This document shows, piece after piece, positions 1 through 60,844 of a stretch of 64,000 nt of DNA. The position numbers and the translations under genes are program-made. The DNA is taken from positions 9,050,001 through 9,114,000 of the forward strand of contig CM072906.1 of the NCBI GenBank assembly GCA_037013685.1, written 5' to 3'. The stretch is from Acridotheres tristis. Lineage: Eukaryota > Chordata > Aves > Passeriformes > Sturnidae. Every line of letters starts with the position of its first letter. Position 1 is the first letter of the stretch. Below the pieces are notes generated by a model. That model was not told the DNA's origin, searched no databases, and saw only the letters and a program-made list of their open reading frames with translations.

Positions 1-52590
<52,590 letters not shown>

Positions 52591-52720
52591 CTGCCGGGCT
52601 CCCGGCGCCACTGACACTGTTTGGGACCCCCTGGGCAATGACACCCAGCGCACCGCGCCCGCAGCCAATCGGAGAGCGCCGAGGGCGGGCCGCGCCCCGC
52701 TTCCAGCCAATAGGCAGCCG
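52591..52720 (-). other. BCAS3: BCAS3 non-coding exon 1 (5' UTR), 5' end approximate
   Basis: On the minus strand a strong splice donor, CCGGCAG followed by gtgaggg, ends at 52591 inside the CpG island and about 1.4 kb upstream of the exon carrying the start codon. Human BCAS3 also has a non-coding first exon in a CpG island. The segment just before the donor has no ATG in frame with the coding exon. The donor is visible in the sequence. The transcription start is my estimate from the positions of the CCAAT and GC boxes and could be 100-200 bases off. Confidence 0.6.
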
Positions 52721-52827
52721 CGCTTCCCGGCGGTGGGCGGGGCTCGGCGGGACGCTGCCGGGGCGGCGAGAGGCGGGCGGTGCTGCCCCCCCCGGCGCGC
52801 GCCCCGCGGCTTTGTTTACATCGGGGA

Positions 52828-52837
52828 TCTCGCGAGA
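52828..52837. promoter_or_regulatory. TCTCGCGAGA palindromic core promoter element
   Basis: The perfect 10-base palindrome TCTCGCGAGA sits in the centre of the CpG island, upstream of the inferred BCAS3 start. In vertebrates this motif occurs in TATA-less CpG promoters, is linked to ZBTB33 (Kaiso) binding and can drive transcription in both directions. Confidence 0.75.
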
Positions 52838-52936
52838 GCCGCCGCGCGCCGGGGCCGGCCCCGCGCACGTGGGGCGGGGAGGGGCGGGAGGCGGAGGCGG
52901 AGGCGGGGCCGGATTGGCGGGCGGCCCCGCGCGCTG

Positions 52937-52944
52937 TGACGTCA
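52937..52944. promoter_or_regulatory. cAMP-response element TGACGTCA
   Basis: A perfect consensus CREB/ATF palindrome within the island, about 20 bases from an inverted CCAAT box. A consensus CRE in a CpG island is commonly functional, which suggests CREB/ATF input to BCAS3. Occupancy is an inference. Confidence 0.6.
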
Positions 52945-53080
52945 CGAAGAGGGCGTGGTCTGATGGGCGGGGCCGTGAAGGGGACATGGGGATTCGTGAA
53001 GGGACCGTGAGGGGACATGGGAGACCGTGAGGGCGGGAGCCGCTCGGAGGGGCCGGGGAAAGGTGGGGGACGAGCAGAAC

Positions 53081-53755
53081 GCTGCAGGGAGAGAGTCCCG
53101 GCAAGGCGGAAAGCCCATGGGGCTCAGACGTCCCCAGGCTGGAGAGCTCAGGGACAGCGCAGGTTCTTGAGGGGAAGGAGCTGCTGCCCCTCAGAGCTCG
53201 GGTGCTGTGGCAGCGCTGGAGACGCGGATGAGGAGGGGCCTCAAAAGCCCCAAAGGGGCTCCAAGCGCCATGGAGAGAGATTTCAGACAAGGGCCTGGAG
53301 TGACTGGACACAGGGAACGGCTTCACAAAGCCAGGGAGTGGATTTTGATGATAGAAACAAATTGTTCCCTGTGAGGGTGGTGAGGCCCTGGCACAGGGTG
53401 CCCAGAGAAGTTGTGGCTGCTCCATCCCTGAAGTACCCAAGGCTGGACAGAGCTTGGAGCAATCTGGGACAGTGGAAGGCGTCCCTGCCCGTGGATGACA
53501 TTTGAGCTCTCCTCCAATGTGTGATTTATATTTACAGACGTCCAGCACTGCCCGGATCCCTCAGGGTGACACGGGGCCCTGGCTCAGGTTTCCAGACAGT
53601 GGCACCAGGTCAGGAGGGGGTGACCTGCTCCGGGAATGCACCTGACTTCTGTGGCAACATCATCATCCACATACCAACAGAATGAAACAGAGACTGAAGA
53701 GTAACCCAGCAAACACTCACAAAGTGCCCACGAGCACGTTTGCACAGAGCAGAGC
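53081..53755. other. PPM1D-BCAS3 intergenic spacer
   Basis: About 0.7 kb separates the CpG island from the most distal candidate PPM1D polyadenylation signal. Most of it is a CR1 fragment. The two genes are head to tail on the minus strand, so this is the end of PPM1D and the upstream flank of BCAS3. Confidence 0.6.
53265..53515 (+). mobile_element. CR1 retroposon 3' fragment, sense on plus strand
   Basis: The segment gtgagggtggtgaggccctg, cacagggtgcccagagaagt, gctccatccctgaagta and ggacagagcttggagcaatc follows the CR1 3' region in order (GAGGGTGGTGAG..GCACAGG..GCCCAGAGAGGTGGTGGATG..CATCCCTGGAAACATTCAAGG). It lacks the terminal ATTCTATG tail, so it is truncated at both ends. It sits directly upstream of the BCAS3 island. 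Confidence 0.9.
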
Positions 53756-53761
53756 TTTATT
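53756..53761 (-). terminator. PPM1D: Candidate polyadenylation signal AATAAA (distal)
   Basis: Minus-strand GCGAAATAAAGCTCTGCTCT is followed within 30-50 bases by GT-rich TGTGAGTGTT. This looks like a strong signal and is the last before the CR1 fragment and the BCAS3 island. Confidence 0.5.
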
Positions 53762-54937
53762 TCGCAAGAAAAAGTTGTAACTCAGGTTTGATCTTACCAA
53801 AGGAGCCTCTGTTAACCTATCAGGTTATCTCAGCTTTGAATATTAATTTCAGAGAAGTCAAATGATAAAAGAAGTGGGCAAAGTATACCCAGGAGTAAAC
53901 TGCTGCCAGTTTATATCAGCAGGGAAGTTTCTGTCCAGTGCAAAGCTCTTTAATTCTGAATCATCCAGCAGCTTCCCCAGGAAAAATTGTAGGGTTGAGT
54001 TAACTTATTAAGAGTTTTAAAAAAGCCAGAAGATGGAGAAACCCAAGATTACAACTGCACGAGGAAACTTCAATGGGGCTCACATTCTACAGCAGAATTC
54101 TAGGGTGAATTAAATTTTTCTTCTGTGTAGAGCAAAAAATCTAGAAAATTCAATACAAATCTTGTTTCTTTTGCATACTACCCTCGCAAGTAGTAATACA
54201 GTCATCTAACCAAGGTGTTACACTCACTATGTAGAAAGTTCAATGCAAATTAATTGACAACAGGAAATTATTACCTTAGTTTGTTGCAAAGGTTGTTGCC
54301 AGGTAGTTGCCACACACAGCTGTGGCCTCTGCAGCCTTTCCTCCCCATCTGGGCTAGAATTTCAACATCACAGCAAAACTTTATGAACTGAAGTTCCTTC
54401 CCACATCCACAGAAATAAATCCTTGCAGGATCCAATTTGGACAGGCTGTTCCTTTCATCTCCTGAGGCAGTGCTGTGTTCCCAGCATGGATGAAAGGGAA
54501 TATTTTCAGGAATAAAATCCCCTGGGATTTCTGTAACCATGGTAACACACATAGATAGCAGGCCTGGTTCCAGCCCGTGTTTTATTGTTGCAGCAGTAAA
54601 GAACTGGGTTCTATAAATAACCATCCTGGCCACTGGGATAAAGTACTGGCCTTTTGCTTTCCCATCAAAATAAAATTTTAAAAATTATTATATTCCTGCA
54701 CTTAAACATTCAGGATAAAATGCCAAGATCAGTTGTGTGATAAATCTAAAGTGGGATGTCTTGTTTCCTAAGCCACAGAGAGAAAGGGGAGAGTATTCAG
54801 ACATTTAATGAATACCAGATAAATATGAATATATTTTGTAATAATAAATTCATATTTCACTGCTGAATAAATAAAAGAGGTTAAGCTTGAAATAAAAATT
54901 AAAAAATAAAAAGCATCCCCATCAAATTTTCATGTGT

Positions 54938-54943
54938 TTTATT
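54938..54943 (-). terminator. PPM1D: Candidate polyadenylation signal AATAAA (proximal)
   Basis: Minus-strand TCAATAAAACAC lies about 850 bases after the PPM1D stop, with T-rich sequence downstream. It is a plausible proximal cleavage signal. Confidence 0.45.
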
Positions 54944-55789
54944 GAGGTGAACATACACATGGTCCACATAGTCAATGAAAATAGTCATAAAATAATTTAA
55001 GAACTTGTGTTGAAAGGTATTAGCAGCACCATTGGTATTGGAATAGCAGAAAACACATCTCAGGAGGGCAGTGATGCCTGGATAAAATGCCATCATTTGG
55101 AACAGGGGATGGGAATGGCTTTGTTGGATGCTCTGGGGAGTTGGGAGTTTTTAAAACACACTTCTTTTGCTAAATACTTTTGACGATTATTGTTACAAAA
55201 AATACAACTAAATAAGATACTGCATAGTATTTTAATTAACATGAAATCGACATTGAGGTGTGTAAAGCAAGACTCAAATCTCTGCTTCCACATACATTTC
55301 ATTTCTGAGTAGAGAAATCTAAAATTTAAAACCAAAATATAGACCTAGTGTATTCTCTAAAAGACACACTTTAGGTGGAACATATCAGACTACGAAAATA
55401 CATATCTTCCATTCTGTTTAATAATTTACTTTAGTTAAAAAGTTGTGAAATTCTCCTCACAAGAAGCGTATACAAATTGATGACTTTAGTAAATTAACAA
55501 AAAGGATTATTTTTGTTTTTTTGTTTTGTGGGGTTTTTTTAAAACAAGGCTTAGCCCCGCCGTAACAATTATACAAGGAAGAAAAGAGACTACATTTATA
55601 TGAAGGAATACAAATTTACACACATTTTACAGTGACTTATACCCTACACATCTACAAAATTCACAGTTATAATACAAGCAAGTACAAGGCTGGGGATAAA
55701 GCTGTCGGATACCAAAAAAAGTTCCTACTTTAAAAAAAGATCAAACGGGGAAGAGCTTCAAACTTGTGCAGTTAGGATGGACCGGAGGC

Positions 55790-56335
55790 TCAGCACACGC
55801 ACACGGCTTTCCTGGGCGGCTGGAAGAGCGAGCTGCTGAGCTTCTTCTGCCCGCGGAGGCTGCGCCGCATGGCCAGCCTGGACGGGCTCCTGCGCTGCGG
55901 GGTGGCGGCCGCGCCCTCGCCCGGAGCCCGGCCCAGCCCCCGCCGCGGCTTCTTCACCGCCGGGCCCGAGTTGGATTCCTCCAATGTCCGCTTAAAGCTG
56001 GCCGGGGGCGTCCTCTCCGCGTCCTGCGCCTTGCTTTGGCCGTTAGGGGACACCTTGAAGCCTTTTTGGTCCGTGCCTGAGTTGGCCGAGTTGGAAGGGG
56101 AGAGGCTGACTGATAAACCATTGCTGTAGGATTCCTGTAGCCTCAAAGCCAGGGCTTTGCTGCACTTCTCCTCCTGGGGGGCTGAATCCTTCGGGGTTCC
56201 TCCTGAGGAAGGTAAATTGCCTTTGGCAATCTCGTTTGGCAGCTCCAGGTATTTTTCTGAGAGCATGTTGCTGTGCAGGAGGGGAGGAACGGGCTCAGCA
56301 GAGTTCAGTCGTGGCCAGGGGTCATCTTCTACGAG
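55790..56335 (-). CDS. PPM1D: PPM1D last coding exon with stop codon
   Basis: Acceptor ttccctcag/CTCGTAG starts the exon and TGA at 55792-55790 ends it, giving 181 residues. It begins [12 protein letters not shown] (human LEEDPWPRVNS) and ends RKAVCVC (human RKTVCVC). The conserved [24 protein letters not shown] and [10 protein letters not shown] are the basic nuclear-targeting tail. The middle is poorly conserved and low-complexity. In human, truncations in this exon give a stabilised, overactive phosphatase. Here the exon is intact. Confidence 0.97.
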   Translation of the reverse strand, partial: LVEDDPWPRLNSAEPVPPLLHSNMLSEKYLELPNEIAKGNLPSSGGTPKDSAPQEEKCSKALALRLQESYSNGLSVSLSPSNSANSGTDQKGFKVSPNGQSKAQDAERTPPASFKRTLEESNSGPAVKKPRRGLGRAPGEGAAATPQRRSPSRLAMRRSLRGQKKLSSSLFQPPRKAVCVC

Positions 56336-59300
56336 CTGAGGGAAAAGGAAACAAAATACTTAGGCATAAATATAATGATAGAATCACAGAATGGTTTGGG
56401 AAGGGACCTTAAAGACTTAGTCCCAAACTCTGCCATTGGCACAGATACCTTCCACTATCCCAGCCTGTTCCACCTGGCCTTGGACACTTACAGGGACAGA
56501 CTTTATCTTGTGAGGGTACAGACAGTGCCCAACACTTCTAGAATTTCCCTAAACCTTATCAAAGGCAGGAAAATCCTACTCCAAAGCAGACTCATCTTCC
56601 CTCCCTGTTGAGAGGTGGAAACAGTTCTGCTGGGGATGTGAACTGCAGCCGCAGAACACGGAGGGATCTGCAGGGAATTCAAGGGAACAAGCAGTGCCTG
56701 CAACCTCTGCAATTTTCAGCAGCAGCATTTCCAACACTCAGGACTTCCCTCCGTGAGCCACGGACAGAGGCACTGCCCTCTGATTTATACCTGGTCAGTG
56801 GCCAAACACCATCAGGGCCAACAGCAGCAAGAGGCTCCTGACCTTTGTCATGTTCAGCACTCTCAGTTACTGCATAACCAGGTTATCAGGGGCTGGACAA
56901 ACTCCTCCTCACAGCTGCCCACACACGGGGGCAGTGACAGACACGGCCACCCCAAACTATTCCTGTTTGCTGGGCAGAGTTACACTTTTTATTGCCCATG
57001 GATCGCTCACAGCACATCCAGCCACGCCCTGGGGAGCTGAGTCAGTGAGGTGCCAAGAACCAGGCACTTCCTAAACTCTGACCCTCACCTCTTCTGCAGC
57101 CTCTGAGAAGTGTTTTTGCCTCATTCTCAGTTTTACCAACAGGAAAATGGGAACAGTACTTGCTCTCACTATGCACAGGGGGATTATGAAAATGAGTGTT
57201 TATGCAGCGCCCTGAAGATAGGAATTCTGACCTTATTAAAGATTTAATTGTGAAGAAGTCCCTTGTTACTCGGTGAGTCCTTCAAAAGTAAATTTCAAGG
57301 CCACAATACACACTCGCAGTGGAAGGCAAATGGCAGTTATTATTTTAAGAAAATCATGTTCAGCACACAGCTGAACCAGTCAGGGACACATCTCAGGTGA
57401 ATAAACAGATGCTTCTGAAGCCAGAACCCAGAACAACTCCAGCTTTAATAACATGCACTCCAAAAGAAAAGATAATCAGGATTGTTCCCAATATCCACAC
57501 TGGTTTTCCACTCCTCTCTGCTCCTCTGTGGCTCCCCCTGTGTAGACAAAACCATTTAGGTAACACTCCTTCACTGCATTTAACAGCACAAGAGGGAAGA
57601 CCTTCATGAATGAATTTTAAAGGTTATTCTTCATCTCAGTTCCTGCAGAACCCAGAAGGACACCAGATCACACACAGAGAGCAGCTCTGGCAACACTACT
57701 TCAGCTGCTCAATTTAATTCCTGACATTGTGCCACATAAAACTTAGTTTTATGGTTTTTATTGTGCAAGACATTTAATGTTGTGGCTCTTTTGCCCAACA
57801 TCTCCTGCTGGTGCAAACAGCTGAGACTGAAGGAGGCTTTGAGAAGCCAAGGAAAGGCAGAGGATGGACTGCTGGAGAGTGATGTAACAAAACAGGAAAA
57901 ATAAAACCACGAATCACCAGCTGAATTTCTCAACAATCCAATCAATCAATCTTCCTCACTAGCCTCAGGAATACTGGAATTAATTTGGTATTAGTAATTG
58001 TTGCCAGAAGGACAAGCAATTAAGAAATACTTTTGTTTAATTAAGAAACTTTGGTCTCCATCTATTTCCAAAGTAATTGTTTTGGCAGGTAGCAGCTGTC
58101 AGGCATCAAGGCCATCCCTGGTTCCCTCACAGAAACTGTGATTGAAAAATTTCAGGAGCACTTATAATTATATTTTTTTTCCTCAAGATTTTGCTAGGTT
58201 TAAAGCTCTTTTCATGGATTTTGCTCCACTAGATGAAAGGGGAGGAGACAAAGTTGAAGCTTGCCATTTTATTAGCAGCTTGTTTCTCCCAAGGGAATGT
58301 TTAAAACTCCCTTTCTAATTTCTGCTTTCTTTTCCTTTGCCCAAAGGACAATTATCTGAAGATTCTGCAGAACATCAAAGGACAGTGACTTAAAATCAGG
58401 AGCAGCTGGTAATTACTGAAATAAACAGCCACTCATAACTACACTCCAGTTCTTAGATGGGGGGAAGAAAAGCCACAAAACAACAAAACAAAAACCCTCT
58501 GAAGAGCTCTGCTTTACGTTAACAACTCAAACTTGCAGCCTCCAGAAAGACCTTATGTTATGATGTCCCTGCCTCCAACAAAGAACATCAAATCAACCAA
58601 AGGAAGATAATGAGATCTCCCAGTACAGAAAGAAAATGTTCTTTACAGCAACATGTGTTGGAACAAATTAACCTTAAAAAATAAAAAGTCCAACACCGTA
58701 CAACCAAACAAACCCAAATTAAAGCACCAGGAACAGGTCAGGAACAGGTTCAGAATCTGCAATCCCTGGGCTTTGAAAGCTACACAAAGACCTGGCAAGG
58801 CAGGAAGAGAAACTGCAGCCCAGCCTTAATTTCTAAGGGGATGTGTTGGATGGTTTCCTTTTTCATATGTCTGATCCCTACCCTGGTTCCTCTCTCTCTC
58901 AAAAGGCTGCCTGGAATTTCGGGGACGATCTCAGAAAACTTACTTTAAGAAACAATGCATGTCAAGGTTTGTAAAGTAACAGAATTAATTTGTTCCACAT
59001 TAGTGAGGGAGCACAGATCAACAGCTACCAATAAACCACCAGCAACAATTCTGAAGTTCATACATTGAAACACCAAAGGCAGAGTGTTAAAGTCTTTTAA
59101 GAAACATTATTAAAAGTTGGTCCAGTCCTCCAAACCTTTGCACAGGTGGAAGCATTGAGGATAGAACTGCAGCTTTCATAGAATATTTACAGCTCCCACA
59201 AGGGTCATGGAATGGCAACACCAAGTTATAACCAACTGAGCCAATCTCAGTCATAGATTATCTACACATATACAGTAAAAATTCAAAATTACAAATAGCA

Positions 59301-60844
59301 ACATTAAATAGTGACACAAATCGACAGATCAGGAGCTTCTCTGAGGATTCCTGAATCTCTGGCAGTGTTCTGATCGCCCCAGGGCCCCGGGGGTGGCAGA
59401 AAGGGGACACGGAGAGCCCTTACCTTGAGGGGGGGAGTGCAGCAGCGGGAGGGGGTGAGGCTGCTGGCATCGGGGCTGCTGTAGCTGGGCCCCTCGGCCA
59501 GGTTGAGCACCAGCTCCTCGTCACTGTCCCAGCGGCCGCGCTCCCGCAGGGGCGCGATGCAGATGACGATGGCGCTCGTGTTGTCCGCCCGCAGCATCCG
59601 CTGCCTCCAGCGGCCCAGGGCCCGCCCCACCAGCATCCGGGCACACGACTGCCGAGCCTCGCCCTGGGGACACACAGGGGACACGGAATGTCACACAGAG
59701 CCATCAAACAGAGCATCGCACAGAGCCACCAGCATCCGGGCACACGACTGCCTCGCCTCGCCCTGGGGACACACAGGGGACAGGGAATGTCACACAGAGC
59801 CACCAGCCTCGCCTCGCCCTGGGGACACACAGGGGACACAGTGTCACACAGAGCCACCAGCCTCGCCTCGCCCTGGAGACACACAGGGGACACAGTGTCA
59901 TCACACAGAGCCATCGCACAGAGCCACCAGCATCAGGAGTGCTGAGCCTCGCCCTGGGGACATGGGGATGTCACACAGGGCATCACACTGGGTCACACAC
60001 AGAGCCACCATCGCACAGAGCCACCACAAGGCACCTCATGCCACACACATTCCTACAAACCACACCCCAAAGAGCCTCCAGAAATACCAATTAAACACAT
60101 CTTTCTTCTTCAATCCACCTCTAAATAAGTTTGTGGTATATTCCACATGTATACAGTGTAGCAGTAGCTTGTAATAGGTTGGAACACAAGTTACAGTCTT
60201 TCCAAAGTCCCTCATGGGGTTTGCACAGTGTTTACTCTCTGATGCTCCAATAGAAATTCTCAACTGTTTTGTAAAATAAATCAGAGAGTAATTTAATTCA
60301 GTCTAAACAGTCTGCACTATAACATGCACCTTAACGTGAAATAAATTTAATGTTCAGACAGCATTTTGTGTAACTTCCTTAGAGAAAAAAACCTGATTAC
60401 CTCCTTTATTATTCACAGACAGCACCCTGCTAGTCAAATTTGCCCAAAACATAAAGCAAATAATTGAAACTATGTTAACATCCATGGTATTTGAGACGAG
60501 CCACATTGTAACAACTTTTATGCTGTGACAAAACCATCAATCTGCTTAAACCCCACCAACTCTGCAGGGCGATTTTCATCCCTACCAGGCTGAACAATTT
60601 TTAGAGGTAACAAGGCTGAAATTTCCACACTGACTTCTGGCCACTGCTCTCACCATGAAATACTTCTTCTCCTCGTGATCCTGGCACATGGAGATGGCAT
60701 CCTGAGGTGGGATCATGTTCCAGAGCCCGTCACTGCCAAGGATGATGTACTTGTGCTTCTGGGGATCGATGGTGTGCACGCTGGTGTCGGGCTCAGGGGA
60801 CACCACAAACTCCCCACTGTAGAAGTCATAGCTCCAGAGATCAC
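55790..60844 (-). CDS. PPM1D: PPM1D (Wip1) protein phosphatase, C-terminal part (spliced; start lies beyond right edge)
   Basis: Three minus-strand exons (60844-60654, 59663-59424, 56335-55790) splice in frame to 324 codons plus stop and match human PPM1D from GDLWSYDF to the final VCVC. Family knowledge: Wip1 is a p53-induced, nuclear, Mg/Mn-dependent PP2C-type Ser/Thr phosphatase that reverses DNA-damage signalling by dephosphorylating ATM, CHK2, p53, p38 and gamma-H2AX. Visible here: the metal-site motif GSDGLWN (the Asp corresponds to human Asp314), the second acidic motif ADNTSAIVI, and a basic C-terminal tail with KKPRR as likely nuclear localisation signal. The N-terminal catalytic half is off the right edge. 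BCAS3 follows downstream on the same strand. Confidence 0.97.
56336..59423 (-). other. PPM1D: PPM1D intron before the last exon
   Basis: This 3.1 kb intron contains a CR1 fragment at 56375-56612 that ends about 40 bases from the exon 6 acceptor. The rest is unique-looking sequence. Confidence 0.85.
56375..56612 (-). mobile_element. CR1 retroposon 3' fragment, sense with PPM1D
   Basis: The plus strand reads tgatagaatcacagaatggt, ttgggaagggaccttaaaga, ccttccactatcccagcctg, ccacctggccttggacactt, the reverse complement of about 240 bases of CR1 3' end including the ATTCTGTGATTCTATCATT tail. The tail points toward the PPM1D last exon. Confidence 0.92.
59424..59663 (-). CDS. PPM1D: PPM1D second-last coding exon (human exon 5 equivalent)
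   Basis: Acceptor tgtgtccccag/GGCGAGG and donor CTCAAG/gtaaggg bound a 240-base, 80-codon exon beginning [20 protein letters not shown] and containing [13 protein letters not shown]. It then diverges from human in a linker (human EVDNQGNFTNEDELYLNL, here [17 protein letters not shown]) before PSYSS...TPPLK. The exon is very GC-rich compared with human. Its acceptor and first 33 or so bases are part of a tandem repeat that extends into the upstream intron. Confidence 0.95.
59627..59965 (-). repeat. Minisatellite containing copies of the PPM1D exon 5 splice acceptor
   Basis: The plus-strand word CGCCCTGG[GA]GACA marks five copies, starting at 59660 (the real acceptor), 59759, 59815, 59869 and 59950. 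The basic period is about 54 bases with longer spacings of 99 and 81. Each copy reads, on the minus strand, TGTGT(C)C/TCCAG or TCCCCAG followed by GGCGAGG, that is, a 3' splice site plus exon start. The second copy shares about 75 bases with the real exon-intron boundary at 99-base offset, including the first 12 codons of the exon ([12 protein letters not shown], with only synonymous differences). Confidence 0.92.
59664..60653 (-). other. PPM1D: PPM1D intron upstream of the exon 5 equivalent
   Basis: This 1.0 kb intron has a left third (59664-59965) consisting of a minisatellite derived from the exon 5 acceptor. The rest is AT-rich and unremarkable. Confidence 0.9.
60654..60844 (-). CDS. PPM1D: PPM1D third-last coding exon (human exon 4 equivalent)
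   Basis: Acceptor tttgccag/GTGATCTC and donor TTCATG/gtgagag bound a 191-base exon encoding [20 protein letters not shown], then [20 protein letters not shown] and the rest up to [11 protein letters not shown]. Changes from human are few (FFSG to FYSG, TLD to TID, DQEE to DHEE, YLM to YFM). It includes the catalytic metal-binding Asp of GSDGLW. Confidence 0.97.

Larger units (their letters stand above)
53756..55789 (-). other. PPM1D: PPM1D 3' untranslated region (extent inferred)
   Basis: It follows the PPM1D stop codon at 55790-55792 without any intron evidence and is AT-rich. AATAAA on the minus strand occurs at 54938-54943, 54581-54586 and 53756-53761. The distal one (GAAATAAAGC) is followed by GT-rich sequence and would make a 2.0 kb UTR. 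The first would make about 0.85 kb. Alternative polyadenylation is likely, but which sites are used cannot be told from sequence alone. Confidence 0.6.

Noticed and set aside
59420..59914. 164-codon minus-strand open frame overlapping PPM1D exon 5
   Set aside because: It is in a different frame from the conserved PPM1D exon and exists because the splice-site minisatellite repeats with a period near 54 (divisible by three).
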